A stretch of DNA of 64,000 bases, taken from contig NC_087068.1 in the NCBI RefSeq assembly GCF_963678635.1, positions 16,991,872 to 17,055,871 on the forward strand, written 5' to 3'. Origin of the DNA: Symsagittifera roscoffensis. Lineage: Eukaryota > Xenacoelomorpha > Acoela > Convolutidae. Every line of letters starts with the position of its first letter. Positions within the stretch are counted from its first letter, which is position 1. The notes below the pieces were generated by a model. It had not been told where the DNA came from and did no database searches. It worked only from the letters and a program-made list of their open reading frames with translations. A program made the position numbers and the translations under genes. Below, piece after piece: positions 1 through 11,000 of the stretch.

Positions 1-351
1 AGTTTTGACTGATTTATATACGATAGATATGTTGATGCATTCGAAATGAACCTCTATATTGTTTAACTGAAAATTCACATCATCGCGCACATAAAACGCA
101 CATCCCCCGCCTCGCTGATATTTCCGGTGTTTAGAAACGAAGGGATGGTAGCCATCAAGATGATAGAGATTCAGATAATCATTATCACACAGCCAGGTTT
201 CGCATAGCGCAATAATCAAAGGTTTTTGTTCTAACTGATTAATATCTATAACGAGTTGGTCATGATGGCATCTGAGGGACCTTATATTCAAAAAATACAA
301 AAAACTGTCTTTTAAGTCGCCCATATGACGTTCTTCTACATTTCTCTCCAT
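1..351 (-). CDS. LINE-1 ORF2, N-terminal endonuclease domain (partial)
   Basis: 117 codons open to the window edge from ATG at 351, 39 nt downstream of the ORF1 stop. NIRSLRCHHDQL and IIALCETWLCDND are the N and E motifs of the APE-like (EEP) endonuclease of non-LTR retrotransposons. YHPFVSKHRKYQRGGGCAFY is the following conserved Gly-rich turn. Reverse transcriptase would lie to the left. Confidence 0.85.
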   Translation of the reverse strand, partial: MERNVEERHMGDLKDSFLYFLNIRSLRCHHDQLVIDINQLEQKPLIIALCETWLCDNDYLNLYHLDGYHPFVSKHRKYQRGGGCAFYVRDDVNFQLNNIEVHFECINISIVYKSVKT

Positions 352-390
352 TTCAAAAAAAAAATAGAACTTCAGTCAGGATGATTGAAT

Positions 391-1320
391 TTATTTGCTA
401 ACGTCCTCTGTTACAGTTTTTTCTATATTGAGCGCTTCTGATTCATTTTCAAAATTTAATTTCTTCGAGGCCTGATTATCAATATTCAATATTTCTGGCG
501 ATAAATTCCTCTCTGACCATCTCCTCGAAATACCAGGAGTTGAATTGGTATTTAGTTGAGCACCAGTATGGCGCCCAGTAATGAAGCTTTTGTGAACTGT
601 TTGAGGATAGTTGTGAGGTCTTGGCCGGTTTTGACTGATCTGTTTTTTGGCTGCAATTTTAGCTAGTTGTTCCACTCCAGCAAGACTATTTACACTTTGG
701 GAATAAAATGAGCCAATTGGTCGTTGGCAAAAAACTTTCACTTGGCAGTTATGAGTCGTTGTAATAAGATTCATGTTATTGCCTTTTCTTTTAATTTCCA
801 TGTCTGATTTCGGCAAACGTTCATTTATGAACAAACTTTTTCCCTGTACACCCTTCTGCCCAGATAACATACGCCTCCTTCCGAAAATCTCATCTTTGTC
901 CGAAAAATAGACAAATTTCAAAATGATTGGAACATTCTTACCAGAATCCTTGCGCGTCGGAAGAGGATGACATGCCTTGATAGCTCCCGGTGATAACACA
1001 TAGCCACCCAAGTAATGGTAAAGTAGGTTTCACATGTCGGAAATAAGGTTGGGGGAGTATGGGTTGATATCAAAATTCGAAAAAACTAAGCAATCTTTAC
1101 TCGAATATCTTTCCTGGAAATTTACTCGCTTTTCGAGATCAAAAACATTGTTTTTTAAGTCAATTATTTCCTGGGTTCTTTCATTTAATACATTTTCAAG
1201 AGAATCAACTCTTGCCAAAAGGCTAGTGATAATAGGAATCATTAATTTAGGGTCAATATTGGAATCTGGGGGAAGATTTTTCAATAAATCAACGTAATTT
1301 TTTGAATTATTTTCGGCCAT
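391..1320 (-). pseudogene. LINE-1 ORF1 protein, interrupted by one in-frame TGA
   Basis: Start ATG at 1320 in good context (AAAATGGCC). An N-terminal coiled coil (SLENVLNERTQEIIDLKNNV) is followed by the ERYSSKDCLVFSN motif typical of LINE ORF1. After TGA at 1032-1030 the same frame continues with VPIILKFVYFSDKDEIFGRR and LFINERLP, the RRM-like RNA-binding part. It ends with TAA at 393-391. Total about 308 codons. The reading frame is otherwise unbroken, so the TGA looks recent. Confidence 0.8.
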
Positions 1321-1454
1321 TTTGATGGTGAAGACCAAATATTTCAAGCAAAAAATCCGAATCAAAAAGCGCAACAATAAGAGCAACTAATCTCTAGCAT
1401 TCATTTCTCGTTTCTTACCTTTTTCTTAGAAACTTTTTTCTAAAGATCATAAAA

Positions 1455-1624
1455 ATTTTTTTTAAAGGCGTCTTTGGCGCCAATATTTATACTAATTTTG
1501 AGGGGGGAGCGTGCTTTGGGAGAGCTCGGAAAATCAATTTGGTCGATCCCTAAAAAAAGGTCGACAAAATTTTCGAAAGTTTTTTAAAAATCTGCCCATC
1601 GAGAAAATTCTAGATCCGCCCCTG
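1455..1624 (+). mobile_element. hAT-type MITE, copy 1 (truncated)
   Basis: Contains the family core AAGGCGTCTTTGGCGCCAA, the segment GAGAGCTCGGAAAATCAATTTGGTCGA and the terminal end GATCCGCCCCTG at 1613-1624. The other end is missing. See the full copies at 31475 and 58632. Confidence 0.7.
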
Positions 1625-1934
1625 TTCAGCTTGACTTTCAGTTTAAAATGCTTTTTAAAATGTAGTGTTTTCTGAGGAATAAAAAACTTGCCGTTAGATC
1701 AATTTTTTTCTCAAACTGCATCAGTTTTATCATCAAATTATCAAAGCTAGAAGATCTTAAATATTCGAAAAAAGTTCAAGAGGCTATAATTTTTTCTGTG
1801 AACTTCTAGAAAATTTGGTTTCCTTTCAGTTTGTTTATTTTTTTTTTCAACTGAGTGTTAACTATATTACACAAAATGTACGAGTGAATTCATTTAAGCA
1901 TTTATGTTTCTGTGATGTGTGTCAATTTATTTAG

Positions 1935-2033
1935 GACGGTAGTACCCTGATGCACATTGCGTCCCAGTGTGGCCACCCGGACACCGCCCTCATGTTCCTC
2001 AAGAAGGGAGTCCCACTACACATGCCAAATAAG
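1935..2033 (+). CDS. TRPN1: TRPN exon: one ankyrin repeat
   Basis: Exactly 99 nt, 33 residues, phase 0 at both ends, with acceptor ttatttag and donor AAG|gtaagg. It starts DGSTLMHIASQCGH and ends KGVPLHMPNK, a single ankyrin unit very like the matching NompC repeat. First exon visible in the window; the preceding exons are to the left. Confidence 0.9.
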
Positions 2034-5000
2034 GTAAGGCCATTCAGTCCACTGGAATGACAACACTCAATTACATTATGGACTGAAGTAGTTCATGGCC
2101 CTTTTTGAATGTTTTCAGAAAGGTTGGTCCCTTCCATTGTGGATAAATCGTCATAAAAAATAGATGTAACAGATAAATCATTGTCAAAAGGACCACCTTC
2201 TGTTTAAGGTTCATTAAGCCAAAGGGATACCGTGTCAATGGTTAAAACCAACTTTTTTGGGTAGTTTTCTGGAATGGGAAGTTTTCTTGTCGCAATCGCT
2301 ACTAATATACAGGGACCATGGTTGGCCTCGAACCAATAACCTCCTGTCTGAGAATGGGAGAACTAAAACAACTCACGGCTGCTACCCAGAAATAATGTCG
2401 TTCCTGTTTATTTCAGGCGGGTGCTCTTTGTTTTCACGCGGCAGCCATGCAGGGTCACGTGCAAGTGATCCGGGCTCTGGCTCAGAAGGGGGCAGTGATA
2501 GATGCCAGAGACAAGGACAACTACACCTCACTCCATCTCGCAGTCAGGTACTGCAGACCAGGAGTTGTACAGGTGAGTCAACTACTCTTAACTTTTTATG
2601 ATACGAAAAAACTACTATTTCAATTTCTAGAAAAGTATTGCTTTTTCTCCGGAAAATTATTGTTTCATTTCATATAAATTGCATTCTAAATCGGGAAAGA
2701 TATCAATAAAAAACTTCAAGATATACAGATATAATATAATACAGATTTTATATTACTAATTTTAACAAGTAATTAGCATGCACTAAAACTGCATTAATCT
2801 CAAGAACCCAGACTATCAAAAAAAACTATCAAGCCGTCATTCCTAGAGGTTCGAATGACAATAGAGATCGATACAATACCTTTTGAATATTCAGGCGCTG
2901 CTGGGTTATGGGGCAGATACTAAACTGAAGGGGGGCAAGGCAGGGGAGACTCCTCTTCACATTGCGGCCAGGATCAAAAATGGAGACTCAGTGGCTGAAA
3001 TGCTTCTCAAGTCAGGTACACTCAGACGAATTCAAATTGATTGAACCTACGTAATTTGGAAAAAATGTAAAATCCCCCCCCTCCGCCCCACTTTTATAAC
3101 GTTGGGGTTAATTAGGATACAGAACGCCAAATTTCGATCTCAAAAATTTCACTAAAAACTTGGCCTGGTAAAGTCCAGGAATTTTACTATTAGTAAGAAA
3201 CCGCATGAAACCAGGACTGGGAACCTTATGCAAATCATTCAACTTTTAAATGATGTTTCCCCGGGGAAGGAATGGACAGTCATGAATCATTAACCCAGAT
3301 ATATATCAAATACTCTATGGAACAAAACACGACTTTGTTGTATTTTGTTGCAGGTGCGAATGTGAATGCAGTTCAGGAGAACGGGGAGACAGCTCTGCAC
3401 ATTGCAGCCAGACACGGACGCTTCAAAATAGTCTCCTTCCTCCTACAAGATGGGGCAGATCCCACTTATCTTTCAAAGGTCAGTGAACTTTATCTGAGGT
3501 CAGTCATCTTCTAGGTAGAGCAGACAATGAAACACAGTGTGCCTCGAAATCCACCTCTAGTTTTCTCGGAAACGAATTAGCAGAAAAACAAAAAACAGGG
3601 AGCTTTGAACAAACACCCAGCACAACAAGATACAAGAAAATTTAAAAACCGTGCCTTGCATGAACAAAAAAATTACGGCATTTTTCACTTTATAAACTCA
3701 GAGTCACGTGTTTTAACTTACTAGATTTTCGATTTCATCAAAAATCTAATAAGTTAAAATGGCATGGAATTACACGGGACTAGCATGAAAAAAGAGTGTT
3801 AATGACGTAGGGTTTTTTTGCAATCGTTCACAAACGCGAATATCGGAGATTCTTTAAGGTACCTAAAATTGAAAGGAAAAGTTTAGTCGAACTATAGGCA
3901 ATAGTTCTCTACCACTTTTCGATAATGACAGGAAAAAAACTACATTAAAATAAAACAAAATTAGTTCCATTTACAATCTTGACTAGCGCAAAAACTAGAT
4001 CAAAATAAAACCAAAACCAGTCCAAAAACTAGCCCATAGAAATTCAAAAACTGGAGTTAAATGAAAAACAAAACCAGCCCAAAAACTAGCCCAATAGAAA
4101 ATCAAAAACTGGAGTAAAAAGAAAAAAAAACCAGCACAAAATGTAGCCCAATTATTGTTTCAGAATGGGGAGAATGCACTGCACATTGCTGTGAGGTACT
4201 GCAGACTTGAGATAGTGGATGAGTTGCTCAGTTTCCTCGTGAAGGACAGAACCAGAAACGAAGCGGTTCAGATGGTCAACACACAGAACCTGGTCGGTGT
4301 CACTTATTTAGACTCACTAGATAAAAATCGCGGATAATCGCAAGAATTGGAATCTAGGATTTTCTCGAGGAAGAAGGGGGATGGCCCTTTTTTAATTCTC
4401 ATTACGAGTCCAAACTGTGCACTGGACAGGCGCACAATTTTGTGTCTGTATTTTCCTGGATTCAAGAGACAGATCTTTAAACATGTTCTAAAATGTTAGC
4501 GGATTCCACTTACAAAAGCTTCGTGGATTCCGCGGACAAATAACTGTAGGCGCGTTTGTATTGCTGCGGATTCCGAAACGAGCGAATATAGGTAGTTGTT
4601 CTGGATTCCGCAAATGTAAGTGGATTCCGCAAAGTGTAAGTGGAATCCACAAATTTAAGTAGAATCCGTAAAATCTGTTAGCCGATTCCGCAAATTGTAA
4701 AAGGATTCCGCATTTTTCTTTATTACTGAGCGTGCATATGAACAATTAAAAGCTAGAGCTGGAATTATTATCTATAGCAATGCGGAATTTAAAAGCAAGG
4801 AAATAACCATTGTCAGCGGAGTTCACGAACAAAACTTAAAACATTGGTTAACCAAATCAGTGGGTGTCAGCATTAAGTATTGATCACCCAGAAAACTTTC
4901 TCTAATAATTTTTTTCATATTTTCGCGATTTGAAAAACACAATCACCATGAAAAACACAATGAAATCATTAATGGTTCAATCTTTGGGTCAGAAATATCA

Positions 5001-8000
5001 TCAGTATTTGAGATGGTTCAGAGGTTTATAGGAGGAGATTTCGAATCATCAGTGTTCAAGATGAGATAGCTCAGCGGTTTATTGGAGGAGATTTCGAATC
5101 AAAAGTATTGGAGATGAGATGGTTCGGAAGTTTAGTGAAGGGGTTTTCAAATCATCAGTAATTGAGATGAGATGGTTCAGCGGAAATTTTTTAATCGTTA
5201 TAAAACCATTGCTACAGACTAGCTTTTATTCTATCTGCCTTCACAACCGCTAACAATTTGTGGATTCCGCTTACAAGTTGCGGATTCCGCATACTGTTAC
5301 GGGTTCAATACAAGCTTCTTTTTTATACCTACATTTTATTATTTGTTTGTGGATTACACAAACTGTTCCGGATTCCACAAATACGGTTGCGGAATCCGCA
5401 AATTCGCTATTTTTCGAGTGATTTTGAACAGTAGAGTGTTTTTGCTATTTGTGTGTGTGGAATCAAAGACAGTAAAGAAGATTAACGAAAAGTAACAATG
5501 TTGCAGATTCCGCGACAAATCTGATTTTGGCCTTTTGCGGAATCCGCTTACAATTCACAAATAGCACAGTTTGACCTCGTAGTGCTTAAAATCTATAAAT
5601 TTATTTTTCCAAGTTCTCCTTAGACACTGAAAAAATCTAATTTAGGCAAAAATTTCTGCGCCATTGACAATTTTTTGAGGTGTTTGGCAAAAACTGCCAT
5701 ATTATAGGCTATGGTAGATTTTAGGTTGTTCTTCGACGTGTGCAGGCACTTAAAAATTGATCTATGCTGGCATTAAATGCGCCCCCAGAAAAAAGTTACG
5801 GTTGGCCAGCTTAAGGTTGAAACAAATGTCGTTAACGTTCTACAGGGGATTTTACTTCCCTTCATCTACTAGAGAAAGAACCAATATCTTTAGCTATTAA
5901 AATTGAAGAAAAAATGCACAAAGAGTTTGTAAAGAAGTTGTTTTTTGTCCTTCGAGACCTTCATGAACTTTGTTGGTTGAGTTTTTGGGCTGCGAAATTT
6001 TGCCTAAACCTTCAAACAATGAGTACAGATCGTGATGGTCAGTGCGAGTTTTCAATAACAACTCGAAAAAGAAAAACAATTTTTTTTTGCCAATTTGTCA
6101 TGTTCACTGAACTTTTTGGATCTGAAACTCTGTGAGGGCGAGGAATTTCATAGAAATAAGGAAAGCGTTTCTAATTTGATCTTTATATCTCTTAATTGAT
6201 TGCACCGCATTTTTTGCAGTTTTTTAAGCAGTTTTAATACAGTTTCAAGTTCCATTAAAATCGATCAGATTCGATTATAACGAATAATAATGTTTGCAAG
6301 TTCACCTTAACTTTTTTTTATCCCTATCAGTTAATACCTAACTTTTGGCATGAATATAAGAAAGTTTTACCTGGTTTTGAGTATTTCTCTTTACAACTTC
6401 ACTGTTATTTTGATTATAGTTTACCCCTACCCCACTCTTTTGTTTACTCCATACTTAAGTTAAACCCGCCCATTACTTAGCCGTTAAATTTGAACCTTCT
6501 CCCCCAAACACACACATGACCGCTTTCCCTTCAATATTGGCTGCCAAAATTTTCCAAAGGGTCCCCTTTTGGTATAACTTTATGGTATCCATTTTTCGGT
6601 GAAATGCCTCAAAATTGTTCTAAAGGCGCCTTTGGCGCCAATAAGACTAATTTTGAGAGTGAAGCGCGCGAAAAAAAACACCATTTTTTTGTTCAAAGTT
6701 TTCCAAAAAGTGCCTTTTGCTTTTTGGCCTGATTTCTGATAAATTTGTCTGCGGCGTAGAAAATTTTTCAAAAACTACGGTCCTTATACTGTTTTATGAG
6801 AGCTCGGAAAATCAAATTGGTCGACCATAAAAAAAAGGTCGACGAAAATTTCAAACTTTTTATGAAAAACCGCTACCCCCCCCCCCAGAAAAATTTCTGA
6901 TCACGCCACTGTTTAAATATCAACACATTGAAGAGTTGGCTGTGCGCCCGTACACAGCGGATTTTCTATAAAAGATCTGCAAATCTTTGATTCTGGTTTA
7001 AGTTGTTTCTCACATCTGAAATTCGTTTTTTTTTTCAGATCTGGACAAGATTTTGAAAATTTCAGATCGAAAAAGAAAGTTTCAGATCGGAAATTGATGT
7101 AGATCTGAAAAACCTTTTGTTAAATTATAATATATGCATTTTGAAAAAACAATTGAGTTTTGTTTTTTCTTGTTCTGCATCAGTTAACTGAGTTTTGATT
7201 AATTAGCTGTAAAAACAACTTCCGAATAAAGTTTTTTTCAAATCAACTTCCGTTTTTTTTTTCAAATTAAGTTTGTTGTCCAACTGTTTCAAAAAGTTTT
7301 CAAAAACTATTAGAAGATCTATCAAAGTTTTGATTTGCACGAGCTACTTATGCCTTTTCGATGTTTATGCCAATGCTTTGAGATACATATTACAGCAGTC
7401 TCCAAAGGAAGACTTTGCTGAGTAACTGATAGCAGCTAGCAAAGGCTATAAAATACACAGGATAGCAAAAATTGTTTTAAAAATTGAATTTTCAGATTTA
7501 AGATAACCAAGAAAATCAAATTTTCAGATCTGAAATGACACATTCTTAAAATATCCAAGCGTTATTTTAACACTGAACAACTTATTTGTGATCTGAAATT
7601 TGGATCTGAAACGGACTATTTCAGACCCTAATTAGATCACTTACTGGGTACGGGCGTAAGTGTGAGGGAAAAGGGGAGTATTTAATTGCTTTTGGGAAGG
7701 TGTTAAACTGAGGTTAAGTTGGTCGGGAGTAATTATGGGAGAAGAATTGGAAATGGGTAGCGGCAAAAGGCGGTAGTAAATGGAATAAGGCGGAGGGAAG
7801 ATTGAGGGTGAGTCTGAAGATGGAGGTAAGTTTGGGATTGTGTGCGAGTGTGAGGGGGGTTGGGGTAAGTATAATAGGTGAAATTAGATGTTCAGTTGCT
7901 GTTAAAAAATTGGGAGATGTGGTTCTGCGAAAGTTGTACCACCTTGAATAGGTTTACAAATCGAGTAGGCCGTAAGTAACAGAGTAAATTGTGCAAATGT

Positions 8001-11000
8001 TGCTAATAATTTTGCTCAATTATATACACATTACAATCCAATTTAATAAATTCAAATGGTTTATAAATGATTGAAACTTAAAAAATGTGAGTTAGAATGG
8101 ATTGAATATCCCTTTGAGGCTCCAGACTTTAATTTATAACCCTTCAGGGAAATAATTTTGATTTTTTTCTATTGTAATAAATTTTTTCTCCTGCTATTCA
8201 AGTATGGGTGGAAAAAGCAGTGTTTGGAAAAGTTTCAGCGGATAATTAATGAAGTTAACAACAATAATATGATGACTAGATGGTTTCTTAATACTCCGAT
8301 CACATTTACAGTTGCACAGAACGTTCGGAGCATTGAATATTTTTTTTTTCAAATTGTGTTGTTCGACTATGAGCAGATCTGAAAAAAACCTACAAAATAA
8401 GTACAATCGGTAGTAAGAGTACAAATAGCATATAGAAAGTTCAACAACAATTATTAATCGAAAAAAAATTGAAATTTCTAAAAAGATTTAAAAAGTTTTT
8501 TTTTTCAAATGTTAGCAGGTTTTTTAAAAAGATGATTTGTTTGTCAAGAAGGAGATAAAATAAATGATTCAAATTAGTATTTTTGTTTTAAAATGATTTT
8601 TTACCTCTTTTTTGTATTATGGGCCTGCTCGCTTGCTGTATTTACTCGAAAGTAGACAAAAAATCAAAAATTTTAGGCAGATTTTCCTCTACACTGAGAA
8701 TTTTTTGGAAAATCTTTAATGGAGTACAAATTTAAACAGAGAGAGAGAGAGAGAGAGAGGGGGGACACTTTATTGTTTCAATATACTTATGCAGTTGCAG
8801 AACTGATTGTATAAGAATCTAGTGTACAATATTACGCAATGGTTATATAACATAACAAGAAAAAACATAAATTACTACGAGGACGAATCAAATAATTGAT
8901 TTAACTGATAAATGTCCTTGGATGCGGAAAGACTCTCTTTATTGGGTAACAGGGTGTCATCTTTTATTTTGATGAAATTTTTAATCAGAGTTTTTGTCAA
9001 TGTGTCCGGTAGTTTTCGATTAAACAAGGTTCGGATTATTGTGTTAAGGTTTCTGATTGATGTAAATAAGAAAGACTTACGAAGGAAATCAGTTTTTCAT
9101 GTTAAAGGGAACAATAATATTCCAGTTCGATGGTTATAGCGGAATTCAGAATTTGGGAATCTTATATGCGTGAAAGCTGGGGCATCATTTCGGCATAACC
9201 TGTGAAGGTAGTGTGCTGATCGGTACTCGATTATATTCCGAGCAGTAGGAATTTTGTGCTGTTTCCTTAGAAGTGTGACGGAATCTCGTTTGCTTATATT
9301 CATTATTATCCTGATTCTCCATTTTATTTGTTTTTCGAGTATCTCAATATTATCTTGCGTACATCCGTTTAAGAGCATGCATGGATAGTGCAAATGGCTC
9401 AGTACAAGAGTATTTAACAGGATGATTCTAGTACGCAGAGGGATTTTGTCTCGGATGCATTTTATCGTTTGGATTGCTGTAGCCCATTTTTTTTAAAATT
9501 TTGTTGATTTCTTTGTCGAATGATAAGCTTATGTCAATATTGACGCTGAGAAATTTAACTGTCTCTGTTAAATTAACTTGATAGTTTCCAACTTTCAATG
9601 AAAGATTTTCAGTTAGTTTCTTTTTCGACGGTGCAGAAAATACAATGAACTGGGTTTTGTCTACATTAATCATTAATCGATTTAAGTGAAAATACAAAAG
9701 AATTTTATTGAAATTGTTTTCAATGCTCTTTGTTGCTGTTTTGGGATCTGAATGAAAACTAAGCAGAGTCGTCGGCATATTGTACTAACGTACATGATTT
9801 GTCTATTGTTTGTGGCAAGTCATTTACATACAAGTTGAACAGCAGTTGTCCTAGTACAGTACCTTGGGGAACAACTTGCTCTAATTTAAGCCAATCTGAG
9901 TGTTCGCCGTTTACTATTGTCAATTGCTGTCTGTTTTCTAGAAATGACTTAATAAGAGTTGTTGCTGACTGTTCAAAGCCAATGTGACTTAGTTTCCTTT
10001 CAAGGACTGAATGAGAGAGTGAATCAAATGCTTTAGATAAATCAAGAAATGCAGTCGCTGCTATGTTATTTTTATCGAGATGGAATCTGATTTTTTCTGT
10101 TGTGTATAAAAGAGCATCATTAGTTAAATAACCTGGACAAAAGCCAAATTGTTTTGGATTTAGAATATTGGAATTTGCTAAGAATTCGTGAATTTGGGAT
10201 GAAAAAATTTTTTCAAACAACTTCGATAGAGTGGGTGTAATAGAAATTGGAGGATAATTTACTGGATCTGTCGAGTCGCCTTTTTTGAATATGGGAAAAA
10301 AGTGTGCCTTTTTTAAAGTATATGGGAATACGGATTTCGAGATGCATTCATTGATAATTATCGTAAGAATTGGGTTTACAGTATTAATGCTGTCTTTTAG
10401 AGCCCAAGCAGGGATTTTGCTTGGTCCTAATGGCTTGTTTAAGGGAAGTAATAAAATTGCATCTTTCATTTCTTTGTGAGTTATGAACCTGAATTGAAAG
10501 GGCCTATTTGTTTTGCTGTGTACACTGTACTCAGTTGGTACATCTATGGGAGGATCTGCGTTTTTGTATTCTCCTAATGTTGAGAACCTGTAGTTAAGGA
10601 AATTTGCTTTCTTCTTATTTTCAATTATAGTGTCGCCAAAATTCTAGTACGCAGAGGGATTTCGTCTCGGATGCATTTTATCGTTTGGATTGCTGTAACC
10701 AATTTTTGTAAAATTTTGTTGATTTCTTTGTCGAATGTTAAGCTTATGTCAATATTGAAGCCGAGAAATTTAACTGTCTCTGTTAAATTAACTTGATAGT
10801 TTCCACCTTTCAATGAAAGAGTTTCAGTTAGTTTTTTTTTCGACGGTGCAGAAAATACAATGAACTGGTTTTTGTCTACATTAATCATTAATCGATTTAA
10901 GTGAAAATACAAGAGAATTTTATTGAAATTGTTTTCAATGCTCTTTGTTGCTGTTTCGGGATCTGAATGAAAACTAAGCAGAGTCGTCGGCATATTGTAC

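Larger units (their letters stand above)
1..1400 (-). mobile_element. LINE-1: non-LTR retrotransposon, ORF1 and start of ORF2, cut by left edge
   Basis: Two ORFs in LINE order on the minus strand: an ORF1 with a coiled coil and an RNA-binding domain (1320-391), then an endonuclease ORF2 starting at 351 and running off the window. The 5' end lies near 1400. It is antisense to TRPN, inside an upstream TRPN intron. Little decay: one in-frame stop in ORF1 and none in the visible ORF2. Confidence 0.85.
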
